A stretch of DNA of 64,000 bases from Bacillus massiliigorillae (GTDB lineage: Bacteria; Bacillota; Bacilli; Bacillales; DSM-1321): the NCBI RefSeq assembly GCF_000380245.2, contig NZ_HG428741.1, forward strand, positions 2,946,787-3,010,786. Direction: 5' to 3'. The notes below the pieces were generated by a model. That model did not search any database, had not been told where the DNA came from, and saw only the letters and a list, made by a program, of their open reading frames with translations. The translations under genes were made by a program, and so were the position numbers. Below are positions 1 through 9,275 of this stretch, one piece after another; positions within the stretch are counted from its first letter, which is position 1; each line of letters begins with the position of its first letter.

Positions 1-4
1 AGGC

Positions 5-1198
5 CTAAACTGACCTTTGTTTTTTTGTACCTACTACTACTGCATTTCTTCGACTAGCTACCAAATAAATCAATAAGAGCACAACAATAAATATGGATGA
101 ATAACCGTACATCACTCGATAGCCGGAATGATTAGCAATCATCCCCAATGTTGGCGAACCAATCGCCATCCCTAAATCCATACATGTTAAGATCATCGCA
201 TTGGCTGTCCCTTTCTTACTTACATTCACGTTTCTCACAGCCCAAGCCTGCAGCGTAGGATGCATCGTTCCGTATGCAATCCCGTAACATACCCCAGCGA
301 TTATTAATATCCATAAATGATTCGTCATAGAGAGCAACATTAAGCCAGCAATTCCACAAATTCCAGCTGGATAAATCAATACTTCGTGACTCTTCTTATC
401 AAAAATCCTCCCCGAAATAGGCCGGATAAAAAGCATGATAATCATAAAAATAAGAAAGAACCAAGAAACCTTTGCACCTAAGCCTACTTCTCCACCAAGA
501 CCATCTATAAAATTAAATACGCCACCAAATGTCACACATAGAAAGAAAACAAGTAAACTCGGAAGCAACGCATTTTTATCATAAATAGCACTAACGAATG
601 TCCGTTTCTCAACTGTTGGTTCTATCATTAGCTGAACATCACTCAGTAATAAACAACAAACTAAAATACAAGCAGCAATTAGAAATGTTACAATCAATAT
701 GGTATTAAATGAAGCTGAGTGTAAAAGAGCTAGGGCAACCACTGGTGACAAACTAGCCCCTAAACTAGTTGCCATTCCAAAATACCCCACACCTTCCCCT
801 AACCGATTCTTTGGAGCAATAGTCGTCGCCATTGTCGCTAATATCGTCGTTATAATTCCAAATCCTATTCCTTCTAATACTCTTATTACTAACAGAAAAG
901 GTAATGAAAAGCGATTATAGCTTAAAGCAATACAAATAAATATCCCGATTAACGTCAATATAATTGTTTTTTTCATACTTACTTTATGTAATGCCATACT
1001 TATAAATGGACGAGTAACAATAGATGCAATCATAAAGGCGGTCATCATCATACCCCCAATGGCTGGATTATGATGAATATTAGTGATATACACTGGAAAC
1101 GAAGCATTTAACATATGCATACAAAGAAAAAATAAAAACGTCATTAAAATGACTTGAACAAAAGATAAACTCCATAATGTATATTTCGTTTGAGCCAT
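5..1198 (-). CDS. MFS transporter, drug/sugar efflux type
   Basis: A 397-residue integral membrane protein with about 12 hydrophobic segments, the usual size for the Major Facilitator Superfamily. A charged loop with a basic cluster between helices 2 and 3 (RPFISMALHKVSMKK) is typical of the family, and a second RPISGRIFDKK-like loop follows the central cytoplasmic linker near residue 260. The ATG is preceded by AAGGG at good spacing. It stands alone on the minus strand, so context does not identify a substrate. Known for the family: proton-coupled export or uptake of small molecules. Substrate unknown. Confidence 0.85.
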   Translation of the reverse strand: MAQTKYTLWSLSFVQVILMTFLFFLCMHMLNASFPVYITNIHHNPAIGGMMMTAFMIASIVTRPFISMALHKVSMKKTIILTLIGIFICIALSYNRFSLPFLLVIRVLEGIGFGIITTILATMATTIAPKNRLGEGVGYFGMATSLGASLSPVVALALLHSASFNTILIVTFLIAACILVCCLLLSDVQLMIEPTVEKRTFVSAIYDKNALLPSLLVFFLCVTFGGVFNFIDGLGGEVGLGAKVSWFFLIFMIIMLFIRPISGRIFDKKSHEVLIYPAGICGIAGLMLLSMTNHLWILIIAGVCYGIAYGTMHPTLQAWAVRNVNVSKKGTANAMILTCMDLGMAIGSPTLGMIANHSGYRVMYGYSSIFIVVLLLIYLVASRRNAVVVGTKKQRSV

Positions 1199-1950
1199 AC
1201 TTTCCCTTCTCTCTCTAATCTGAAAACGACAATTAACATAATTTTCTAAACTTTCCGTAAATATTATAGACTTTTTCTCTGTTATTTAATACATATTTAC
1301 AAATTTTATAAAATAATGATTATTTCTTTGTCTAAAGGGTATAGAAAAGTGATGAGATTATTACAATTCTCATTAGAGTAAATGGTGGTTGGTTGCTATG
1401 GTTACTAGAAAAATTAAGCATGAATGATTTTTCATTAGAACAGAATAGTACAAAAATCACGTGTTTCTAAGAAAAGCTTTATAAAGGCATATCCTTTTTC
1501 ATAGCTTTGTTTTATGTATAAATCAGAGGAAATGTCAAAGGATTATTGATTGTGACAAATAAATATGTTAAGAATTGCAAAAAGCAAAGAGGTTAAATAT
1601 AATATCTCCCTATAAGTATTACAACAATAAATGCGGCCTACCACCACAATTCATTACCTAATAAATAATAACAGCGGATGCCAACTTGCATTCGCTGTTA
1701 TTATGACTTCATAAAACTAACTGGATAAGAAGACGGAGTATTTATTCTCTAAACTAACATTGAATAATCTTGTTATCTTCTTATACATATTCACTCTTCT
1801 CTAAGATTAAAAATTTCACATACAAATCTAAAACTACTTTTATAAGAGAGTTGTTTATAATCCCCTCTTCATCTTTACACCTTGTATATCTTCTCTCAGA
1901 AATTTATAGTAGAGTTAACAATGTTACTTGTTCTGTACTTAGGAGGACTT
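1199..1950. other. AT-rich intergenic stretch with one hairpin
   Basis: About 750 bases between the divergent MFS gene and the TrmB-like gene. I see no convincing gene. An inverted repeat at 1667-1702 (AATAACAGCG paired with CGCTGTTATT, plus an inner ATGC/GCAT) could be a weak terminator or an RNA hairpin, but it has no clear T-tract in either direction. Confidence 0.4.
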
Positions 1951-2709
1951 ATGTTAAAAGAATTTGGTTTTTCCCAATATGAAAGCAAAGTATACGAAAC
2001 CCTTGTTTCTAGCAATCAGCCGATGGATGTAAATATGATTGCAAAGCATTCAAGTGTTCCGAAAGCGAAGATATATGAAGTATTATCCCGAATGATCGAT
2101 AAAGGTATGATAATGGAAGCTATTTCAGAAAAGAAGAAAATGTACACTGCCCTTTCTCTTGAAATAGCCGTAGAACGACTAACAGCTGAGTTTCAGCAAA
2201 ATATTGAGAAGTTCAAAGAAAAAACGGCAAAGAAAACATTTTCAGATGATCGTGTCTGGAGCTTTAAATTACAAGCTTCTATCCAAGCTGAAATGAAAAA
2301 GCTCATTGAAGAAGCGAAACATTCTATTCGCATTTCTGGCTGGAGTAATGGTCTTCTTAATTACTTACCCATGCTAGAAGCAAAAGAACAACAAGGTATT
2401 GATGTTGAAGTACATGCGGTAGGCGAAATTCAAGCAAACTTAACCAATCTCTACTATTTCATTCCTACTGAAAAAGATGTTCATCTGGAACCATTCTATT
2501 TAATAATAGTGGATGATTCCGAACTCATTTTCGCAACCTCTGAGGATGACTCTTGGCAAGCAATTCGAACAATGTCACATCCGTTTGTAAAATTCTTCGA
2601 AGAGTTCTTCTATCATGATATTGTACTTACAAAAATTCTTGGCAAATACAAAGATACAATTAAGCAAGATCCAGAAATTATGGATTTCGTCGTAAAGCTA
2701 CGATATTAA
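1951..2709 (+). CDS. TrmB-family transcriptional regulator
   Basis: A 252-residue protein. Residues 1-70 form the TrmB-type winged helix-turn-helix (FGFSQYESKVYETL, then KHSSVPKAKIYEVLSRM). A coiled stretch follows around 85-105 (FQQNIEKFKEKTAKK), then the C-terminal TrmB effector domain. I chose the ATG at 1951 because AGGAGG lies at 1941-1946; longer in-frame readings start earlier but have no ribosome site. TrmB proteins sense sugars or other small ligands. The next gene downstream is an MFS transporter with a palindromic operator-like site, so control of that transporter is a reasonable inference. Confidence 0.8.
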   Translation: MLKEFGFSQYESKVYETLVSSNQPMDVNMIAKHSSVPKAKIYEVLSRMIDKGMIMEAISEKKKMYTALSLEIAVERLTAEFQQNIEKFKEKTAKKTFSDDRVWSFKLQASIQAEMKKLIEEAKHSIRISGWSNGLLNYLPMLEAKEQQGIDVEVHAVGEIQANLTNLYYFIPTEKDVHLEPFYLIIVDDSELIFATSEDDSWQAIRTMSHPFVKFFEEFFYHDIVLTKILGKYKDTIKQDPEIMDFVVKLRY

Positions 2710-2717
2710 CGTTAAAA

Positions 2718-2750
2718 AATAAGCCCAGTTTATATAGGCTTATTTTTTTT
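2718..2750 (+). terminator. Intrinsic terminator after the TrmB-like gene
   Basis: AATAAGCC and GGCTTATT form an 8-bp stem followed directly by a run of T. It separates the regulator from the downstream transporter, so the two are probably separate transcripts. Confidence 0.8.
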
Positions 2751-2773
2751 GCAAACATTACTTCATTATTAGC

Positions 2774-2837
2774 TTGTCAATCGCTTCAATATCAGTTACG
2801 ATGTAATACGTAGTTTTTTACCACGGTAGTGGTAAAA
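2774..2837 (+). promoter_or_regulatory. Promoter with palindromic operator upstream of MFS gene
   Basis: TTGTCA at 2774-2779 and TACGAT at 2797-2802 are separated by 17 bases, a good sigma-A match. Just after the expected start of transcription is a perfect inverted repeat, TTTTACCAC-GGTA-GTGGTAAAA, at 2816-2837. Its position suits a repressor that blocks early elongation. The adjacent TrmB-like protein is the obvious candidate to bind it, but that is inference. Confidence 0.6.
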
Positions 2838-2858
2838 GTAAAAGGAGCGGAATTATAA

Positions 2859-4031
2859 ATGAATTTTAAAGTATATATATTAGCCATTTCCGTCTTTGTT
2901 GTTGGAATGGTTGAGCTTGTGATTGGTGGTATTTTACCTTTAATTTCTGAGGATTTACATGTTTCTCTAAGTGCAGCTGGTCAGCTAATTACTGCCTTTG
3001 CACTTGTACTAGCTATTTCTGGTCCAATTTTATTAGCTCTTACAGCGAAAATTGAACGTAAAAAGCTGTATCTTATATCATTAGTAGCCTTTTTCATCGG
3101 CAATATATTAGCTTTTATGAGTCCTAATTTTGAAGTACTAATGCTGGCTCGTATATTTACAGCGCTTAGTGCTTCATTACTAATTGTTCTATCACTAACG
3201 ATAGCAGCCAAAATTGTAAAACCAGCATATCAAGCGCGAGCAATCGGTGTTATTTCCATGGGAATCAGTGGCTCACTAGTATTAGGTGTGCCTGTCGGTG
3301 TATTAATTGGAGAAATGTTCGGATGGAGAATTCTCTTCCTTATTATTGCAGCATTAAGTATTATTTCGGCCACTATTATTCATCGTTATATTGATGATCT
3401 TCCGCCTGAACAAATGATACCTTTACGTCAACAATTAGCTTCATTAAAAAGCATGAAAATCATCAGTGCCCATATTGTTACAATTTTGGTATTAGCGGGT
3501 CACTACGTTCTTTATGCTTATTTCACACCATTCTTGCAAACAACAATGAACGTGAATGCTTTCATGATTAGTGTTGCTTACTTTGTATTTGGCGTTTCTG
3601 CTGTTTGTGGTGGTGGTTTAGGTGGTGTAATTGCCGATCGATTTGGTGCAAAGAAAAGTATCTTACTATTTGTAGGTACATTCGCTGTTGTTCTATTCGT
3701 CTTACCACTTTCAACAAATATTACTTTACTATTTCCGATAGCGCTTATTCTATGGGGAATGTTAAGTTGGGCACTTTCTCCTGCGCAACAAAGCTATTTA
3801 ATTCAAACAGCGCCAGAATCTGCAGGTATTCAGCAAAGCTTTAACCAATCTGCTTTACAACTAGGGATTTCATTAGGTTCAGCAGTTGGTGGTGTCGTTA
3901 TTCAACATTATCCAGTTTCGCACACAGCTTGGTTCGGTAGTGGAATTGTGGTCATTGCCTTTTTATTCGCCATTTATTCCATCACAAGACCAGTTGTGAA
4001 AACCGCTTCTTCAGTGAAGCAAGCAAGTTAA
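2859..4031 (+). CDS. MFS transporter, AraJ/DHA1-like
   Basis: A 390-residue protein with about 12 membrane segments. It begins with VYILAISVFVVGMVELVIGGILPLI, typical of the DHA1/AraJ-type exporters, and has a short basic loop (TAKIERKKLY) after helix 2 and a second (VIADRFGAKKS) in the C-terminal half. The family exports drugs, sugars or sugar derivatives by proton antiport. AAAGGAGCGG precedes the ATG. It lies behind a promoter with a strong palindrome and behind a TrmB-like regulator gene. The substrate cannot be read from the sequence. Confidence 0.85.
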   Translation: MNFKVYILAISVFVVGMVELVIGGILPLISEDLHVSLSAAGQLITAFALVLAISGPILLALTAKIERKKLYLISLVAFFIGNILAFMSPNFEVLMLARIFTALSASLLIVLSLTIAAKIVKPAYQARAIGVISMGISGSLVLGVPVGVLIGEMFGWRILFLIIAALSIISATIIHRYIDDLPPEQMIPLRQQLASLKSMKIISAHIVTILVLAGHYVLYAYFTPFLQTTMNVNAFMISVAYFVFGVSAVCGGGLGGVIADRFGAKKSILLFVGTFAVVLFVLPLSTNITLLFPIALILWGMLSWALSPAQQSYLIQTAPESAGIQQSFNQSALQLGISLGSAVGGVVIQHYPVSHTAWFGSGIVVIAFLFAIYSITRPVVKTASSVKQAS

Positions 4032-4036
4032 TGTCC

Positions 4037-4068
4037 AGGAGGCTGTGTAAACACAGCCTCCTCTTCTT
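4037..4068 (+). terminator. Intrinsic terminator
   Basis: A perfect 12-bp stem, AGGAGGCTGTGT with ACACAGCCTCCT, has a 2-base spacer (so a tight loop) and is followed by a T-rich tail. It ends the MFS transcript. Confidence 0.85.
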
Positions 4069-4202
4069 ATATTCAAGATAATCTATCTACTTCACTTTTT
4101 TCCACAAATCAACACATTAACATTTCATACAATTCCTTCCACTTCCTTGTCGAAGTTTGTGATAAAATAGAAACATATGGAAATTCAAGAGGGGTGGAAT
4201 GA

Positions 4203-5660
4203 ATGAAATCTGCAGTAAAAATACTTTTTTGTCTTATATTAGTAGCGTCAACGATTCTTACAATTGGCAGCGGCTTATCAAAAGCAGCAACTATATTTAA
4301 GGATGTTGGTCCAAATCATCGCGCTTATAATGAAATTACATATTTAGCACAGGGAAAGATTACTAGTGGAGATGCAAACGGTAATTTTATGCCGAAAAGT
4401 AATGTTACTCGTGCTCAGTTTGCTGCGTTGTTAGGACGAGCTCTCGACCTTGATGGTACACAAAGAAAAACAAAATTCAAAGATGTTGGCGTGAGTAATT
4501 TTGCCTCTGGATACATTCAAGCTGCTGTTGATAAGAATATTATCTCTGGTTACTCAGATGGTTCATTCAAACCTAATGGACTAGTAACTCGCGGCGAAAT
4601 GGCTATTATGATTTGCAAAGCGTTCGGTTATAGCTTTGGAAACTCCTCTTCTGGAGCTGCACAAGCCATAATTTCAAGAGGCATTGATCAAGGTGTAGAA
4701 GATGGAACATTCGGATCAACGCGTAGCGCATTGAGAGAAGAAACAGCAATATTTCTTGCAAGAGCTATTGATTTTAAACTTCGTTCGAAACCAACAACTT
4801 CATTCAGTAGTGAGAAATATGTCAATGTAAATTCTTTAAATGTGAGAAAAGGTCCATCGACTGAATATGGCGTAGTTGGAACACTAAACAAAGAAGAGAA
4901 AGTAACAACCAGTTACAATGTTGGAAACTGGACACTTGTGAAAACAAGTAATGATGTAATTGGTTTTGCATCCAACTATTACTTAGCAACAAGTGTGGAC
5001 AATTCAGATGACAATAGCAACAATGATAGTATAGACAACGGAAATGCAAACCCTCAGTCACTTACTTCGCAAACATTAGTCATCGATCCTGGTCACGGTG
5101 GAACTGACCCTGGTAAAGTTGGCTTTGGGCTCAAAGAAAAAGATATTGTATTAGATACAAGTCTACTATTAAAAAAACTACTCATCCAAACACCATTAAA
5201 CGTAAAGTATACGAGAGAAACAGATGTAACATTAGATCTCATTAAAGACCGTGTACCATATGCACTTAGTGTAAAAGGTAATACATTCGTTAGCATTCAT
5301 GCGAATGGTGGCGGTGGAACAGGTAGCGAAACTTATTACTGGGGTAAAGCAAGTAAAGCGGCCACTAATCCTTATGTTTCCGATAGTAAAATGTTAGCTG
5401 AATTTATTCAAAAGCGATTAATTGTAGCACTTGAAACAAGAGATCGTGGAATAAAGCATGGAGACTTTCATGTTATTCGTGAAAATCAAATGCCTGCCGT
5501 GTTAGTGGAATTAGCTTTCATGGATACAAAGGCTGATAGCGAGAAATTAAACTCTCCTGCTTATCGTCAAAAAGCCGCTGAAGCTATTTTTCTAGGGTTG
5601 CTTGATTATTACAATGCCAAAGGCTTTGATGTAGCACAGTACTATAATATTGTGAAATAA
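4203..5660 (+). CDS. SLH-anchored N-acetylmuramoyl-L-alanine amidase with SH3 domain
   Basis: A 485-residue wall hydrolase. A signal peptide (residues 1-29, ending near SKAA) is followed by two clear SLH repeats and a degenerate third (30-205; motifs ATIFKDVGPNH, TRAQFAALLGRAL, TRGEMAIMI). A bacterial SH3 domain follows at about 208-262 (VNVNSLNVRKGPSTEYGVVG), then an Asp/Asn-rich linker. The catalytic amidase_3 domain runs from about 292 to 480. It shows the zinc ligands of the family: H in IDPGHGG, E in GLKEKDIV, and H in SIHANGG, plus the catalytic E in VLVELAF. SLH repeats bind pyruvylated secondary wall polymer, so this is a cell-wall-attached peptidoglycan hydrolase. GAGGGGTGG precedes the ATG. 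It is monocistronic. Confidence 0.92.
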   Translation: MKSAVKILFCLILVASTILTIGSGLSKAATIFKDVGPNHRAYNEITYLAQGKITSGDANGNFMPKSNVTRAQFAALLGRALDLDGTQRKTKFKDVGVSNFASGYIQAAVDKNIISGYSDGSFKPNGLVTRGEMAIMICKAFGYSFGNSSSGAAQAIISRGIDQGVEDGTFGSTRSALREETAIFLARAIDFKLRSKPTTSFSSEKYVNVNSLNVRKGPSTEYGVVGTLNKEEKVTTSYNVGNWTLVKTSNDVIGFASNYYLATSVDNSDDNSNNDSIDNGNANPQSLTSQTLVIDPGHGGTDPGKVGFGLKEKDIVLDTSLLLKKLLIQTPLNVKYTRETDVTLDLIKDRVPYALSVKGNTFVSIHANGGGGTGSETYYWGKASKAATNPYVSDSKMLAEFIQKRLIVALETRDRGIKHGDFHVIRENQMPAVLVELAFMDTKADSEKLNSPAYRQKAAEAIFLGLLDYYNAKGFDVAQYYNIVK

Positions 5661-5663
5661 TTT

Positions 5664-5915
5664 AAGAAAAGTGCAAGCGCCCGTTTAGAGACGTATAAAC
5701 TGGAGCTCTCATCCTTTGGATAAAGGAAACACGAAGAGCCGATAGGCGATTCGATGTTGACTTATCGTAGGGAAGAGAGTGAAGTTTACTAGTCTCTGGG
5801 CGCTGAAGCTAGACAATAAGAAAAACCGGCACCGGTCTTTTTTGCTTGATGTTTATGCTCTTTTTTGATTTACTCCCAATCAAAAAAGAGCATAGCAGGT
5901 GTAAGGTTAGACACC
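5664..5915. repeat. Modular dispersed repeat, copy A
   Basis: About 250 bases in two modules. The first runs from GCAAGCGCCCGTTT to GGGCGCTGAAGCTAGACA. The second begins AAAAACCGGCACCGGTC and contains a perfect 16-bp hairpin at 5855-5893 (ATGCTCTTTTTTGATT with its complement). Copy C at 25070-25290 is the same element inverted, with scattered substitutions, and copy B at 21429-21730 shares the second module. It is non-coding. The long hairpin may also terminate the amidase transcript. Confidence 0.8.
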
Positions 5916-5983
5916 CCACAAAATTATATACATTCATATCTTTTAAAAAAAGGTTGTCCATTTCTCTCTGGACAACCTCTCTC

Positions 5984-6985
5984 TTATGCTTTTAACTTAA
6001 CGCTATATAGGCTCATCATTTTCATGTTACCTTCTTTTTCAAAAGCGCCTTTTTTGATTAAATATCGAAGTCTATACTCGGTATACGCCTCACCAACATA
6101 TTCCTCCACACTATCTATGACTTCACCTACTAATCTTGCAGCTTTTATAAACTCTCCATCACTTAGCTCACTTTGAAGTTTTTTTGCCGTTTCCATAATT
6201 AATGCATCGTAATAATCTTCTGTTACGCTTAGAATCTTTCCCTCTTGCATAATACGGAATTTTTCTTCTGTAGCTGTTAGCTGTTCCCATACTTGTTCAT
6301 ATTCATATCGTTCATCATCTGTTAAAGGATTTATGGTTTTAATTTCTTCAAAAATCCCCTGATAAGCTTCTACAGGTATTTGAGCTGTATGCTTTAGGTT
6401 AAGTGTATCGCCTGGCTTATCAGACACATTCATTATAATAATATTATTTTTTTTCTCTCTTAATAGATACAATAAATAAGCTAGACCAGTTTGTTCTTGA
6501 GCATTATCTCCACTCCAAATAACAATGCGAATATGTTCAGAGATTCGATTGATTGCAAGAAGCGTGATTGTATAGTAGTTGAAGAAATCTTCAAGCTTAT
6601 CACTAGCATGATGAAAATGATTTTGCAACCAATCATATCTCTGAACAAAGCCACTTTGCTTCTGCAATCGTCCAATTGGACCAACAGAGAACAAATCAGC
6701 AAATGAAATGACTTTCTCTTCATTATTTTTCTTCATTTGTTGAAGAGCTTGTCTCAAGCTTCCAGAAGTAGAACGGCTAAATGTGAAATGAACCGTATGG
6801 AAATTCCCTACCTGCTGTTCTGCTTGATTGTTATACTCATTCAACAATTCTTCTCTAACATGTTTAATCTTATCAAAGAATTGTTGTTCATTATATACGT
6901 CTATTCCACTCAAAATCGTCATTAATAAACTTTTTGATTCTTGCTCGGCTAAATGATCGACTGCTTTTCTTAATCCTTCTATCAT
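5984..6985 (-). CDS. DUF1835/DUF3658-type protein of unknown function
   Basis: About 333 residues from the chosen start. The middle matches the DUF1835 pattern: a strand with HFTFSRSTSGSLRQAL, then a short acidic strand (VISFADLFSVGPIG), then W..LRE-type helices. The C-terminal 110 residues match DUF3658 (EGKILSVTEDYYDALIMETA). I preferred the ATG at 6985 because GGGG lies 8 bases before it; an in-frame ATG at 7027 has no such site. The family is common in Bacillales and has no established biochemical role. It stands alone. Confidence 0.7.
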   Translation of the reverse strand: MIEGLRKAVDHLAEQESKSLLMTILSGIDVYNEQQFFDKIKHVREELLNEYNNQAEQQVGNFHTVHFTFSRSTSGSLRQALQQMKKNNEEKVISFADLFSVGPIGRLQKQSGFVQRYDWLQNHFHHASDKLEDFFNYYTITLLAINRISEHIRIVIWSGDNAQEQTGLAYLLYLLREKKNNIIIMNVSDKPGDTLNLKHTAQIPVEAYQGIFEEIKTINPLTDDERYEYEQVWEQLTATEEKFRIMQEGKILSVTEDYYDALIMETAKKLQSELSDGEFIKAARLVGEVIDSVEEYVGEAYTEYRLRYLIKKGAFEKEGNMKMMSLYSVKLKA

Positions 6986-7111
6986 TCTAACGACCCCTTT
7001 GTCTAACATTCTCTTACATCCGTTCATTCAGTATATACCTACTTTGAAAGTAAATGGATAAATTTGCTCATTAGCCAAGTAGATTTATTAAGAATTTAAT
7101 TAAAATTAACT

Positions 7112-7543
7112 TTATACTTTTAAATCCACAATCAATACAGAGTGATCAGATATTTCATCGAAACGCTCTTGATGAGAAAAATAACATTGATGTAAACTTT
7201 GCTCCAACATAGGTGAAATATAAGCATGGTCAATACGAAAGCCGTCACCTAGTAAATTACGCCAGCTATATTCATTCGAGTTTTAATGCGTAAATCGCCA
7301 AGTATCAATCCAACCTAATCCATGTAATTCCACTAATTTTTCTGTACAACTTAATACAGGACCTTCACTATCTGCAAGCATACTCATGTTATAGTCACCA
7401 ATAATAACACATCGATCATTCATATGATTTTTTGCATACTGTAGCATCTCAGAAGCAAATAACTCACGATTTGGCATACGTGTTAAATGATTCGGTATAT
7501 GAATACCTAGTACATGCATATTTTCACTGTGCAAAATAAATAC
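7112..7543 (-). pseudogene. Remnant of an endonuclease/exonuclease/phosphatase-family gene
   Basis: Only the C-terminal part of an EEP-fold protein remains, about 140 codons. Catalytic motifs are still visible: GDYN at about 7397-7408, then DHAYISP and SDHSVLIVDL near the end. An in-frame TAA at 7283-7285 interrupts the reading frame (RFTH-stop-NSNEYSW), and the frame continues without further stops to a TAA at 7112-7114, so one substitution broke the gene here. The N-terminal half is missing: upstream of 7543 the frame is closed and the next gene starts. Both defects suggest decay. Confidence 0.85.
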
Positions 7544-7574
7544 TTACATTAGAGAAATCGTGAAGGAGATACAT

Positions 7575-9170
7575 ATGAAAGAACAAATTTTTTATAACGG
7601 ACAAATCATAACAATGGAAGAAGATACATACGCTGAAGCTGTTTTCACCCGATATGGGATGATTCAACATGTAGGGACGAAGGAAGAAGTATTTACCCAC
7701 AAGACAGAAAAAACAGAAATGATTGATTTAAATGGCAAGACCATGCTTCCATCCTTTATTGATCCGCATAGTCATTTAACAGCGTTTGCTACTACACTTA
7801 AATTAGTACCTCTCCATGATGCGAAAAGCTTTGCTGACATTATTAGCGCATTACAAATTTTTCAAGAAAGTCATTCACTAAAGGAAGGCGAATGGATTAT
7901 CGGCTTCGGTTATGATAATAACGACTTAATGGAGAAGAAACATCCAACGAAAGAAGTTTTGGACCAAGTATCAACAAAGCATCCTATCGTAATTTCTCAT
8001 GCATCTGGACATATGGGCGTCATGAACTCACCTGCTTTACAAGAGATACAGATTACAAGTGACACCCTAAATCCTGAAGGCGGAGTTATTGGTCGAATAG
8101 ATTCTAGCAATGAACCAAATGGCTACTTAGAAGAGAATGCCTTCATTCAAAACTCTGCAAAAATCCCACAACCTTCTATTGAAGAAGTATGTCAGCTAAT
8201 TGATGAAGCACAAAACATTTATTGTAGTTATGGTATTACAACAGCTCAAGAAGGAATTGTAAATGGTAAAGAATTTTACTTATTAAAACAAATGTCAGAT
8301 GAAAACCGCTTGAAAATAGACGTGATTGGCTATGTAGATTTAAAAAACAGCAAGGATTTAGCAGACTCGAATCAACGTTACCGCTCTTATTTCAATCATT
8401 TTAAAATTGGTGGTTACAAAATATTTCTTGATGGGTCACCGCAAGGAAAAACAGCTTGGCTTACAAAGCCTTATGGAAATGAAAAAGACGGTTATTGTGG
8501 CTATCCAATTTACAAAGACGAAGAAGTCCAAAAATTTATTCAAACTGCGCTTGATGAAAAAATGCAATTACTAACTCATTGTAACGGTGATGCCGCTTGT
8601 GATCAGTTGATTAACAACTTTGAGACAGTATTACATGAAAGAAAAGATAATCAATCTAATCGACCAGTAATGATTCATGCTCAAACTGTTCGTTATGATC
8701 AATTAGTAAGCATGAAACAAATTAACATGATTCCATCCTTTTTTATTGAACATACGTATTATTGGGGCGATGTACATATAAAAAACTTAGGTATGGAAAG
8801 AGCAAGTCGTATTAGCCCAGCGAAAACAGCAATCGAAAATGGGTTATGTTACACCTTTCATCAAGATACACCCGTTGTTGTTCCTGATATGCTTCATACA
8901 ATATGGTGTGCAGTTAATCGAGTTACAAAGGCTGGCGTTTTCATCGGTGAATTTGAAAAAATCAGCCCACTTGATGCATTAAAAGGTGTAACAATTAATG
9001 CTGCGTATCAATATTTTGAAGAAGACTTAAAGGGTTCAATTAAAGAAGGAAAACATGCAGATTTCGTTATATTAAATCACAACCCATTAACAGTTGATTC
9101 GATGATGATTAAAGATATTACCGTTTTACAGACCATAAAAAATGGAGAAACCATTTTTAAAAGAGACTAA
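7575..9170 (+). CDS. YtcJ-like amidohydrolase
   Basis: A 531-residue metal-dependent hydrolase of the amidohydrolase_3 family. An N-terminal beta-sandwich strand (FYNGQIITMEEDTY) leads to the metal-binding DPHSHL motif near residue 67, then HASGHMGVMNS, LTHCNGDAACD, MIHAQT and HQDTPV. The C-terminal strand GKHADFVILNHNPL closes the sandwich. The family hydrolyses amides or cyclic amides of varied substrates; the substrate here is unknown. I chose the ATG at 7575, which has AAGGAG at 7563-7568, over the upstream in-frame GTG. No operon partner is evident. Confidence 0.88.
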   Translation: MKEQIFYNGQIITMEEDTYAEAVFTRYGMIQHVGTKEEVFTHKTEKTEMIDLNGKTMLPSFIDPHSHLTAFATTLKLVPLHDAKSFADIISALQIFQESHSLKEGEWIIGFGYDNNDLMEKKHPTKEVLDQVSTKHPIVISHASGHMGVMNSPALQEIQITSDTLNPEGGVIGRIDSSNEPNGYLEENAFIQNSAKIPQPSIEEVCQLIDEAQNIYCSYGITTAQEGIVNGKEFYLLKQMSDENRLKIDVIGYVDLKNSKDLADSNQRYRSYFNHFKIGGYKIFLDGSPQGKTAWLTKPYGNEKDGYCGYPIYKDEEVQKFIQTALDEKMQLLTHCNGDAACDQLINNFETVLHERKDNQSNRPVMIHAQTVRYDQLVSMKQINMIPSFFIEHTYYWGDVHIKNLGMERASRISPAKTAIENGLCYTFHQDTPVVVPDMLHTIWCAVNRVTKAGVFIGEFEKISPLDALKGVTINAAYQYFEEDLKGSIKEGKHADFVILNHNPLTVDSMMIKDITVLQTIKNGETIFKRD

Positions 9171-9275
9171 CAAGCTCAATGGTTCACAAATTTTCCATTG
9201 AAAATCCAGTCAAACAGGAGTAACATTTGTATGTTCAAATTATGAAATTACTAACATTCAGGAGATGATTTAAGA

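Noticed and set aside
1770..1982. Small open frame upstream of the TrmB-like gene
   Set aside because: It overlaps the regulator start in another frame, has no ribosome site and no recognisable features.
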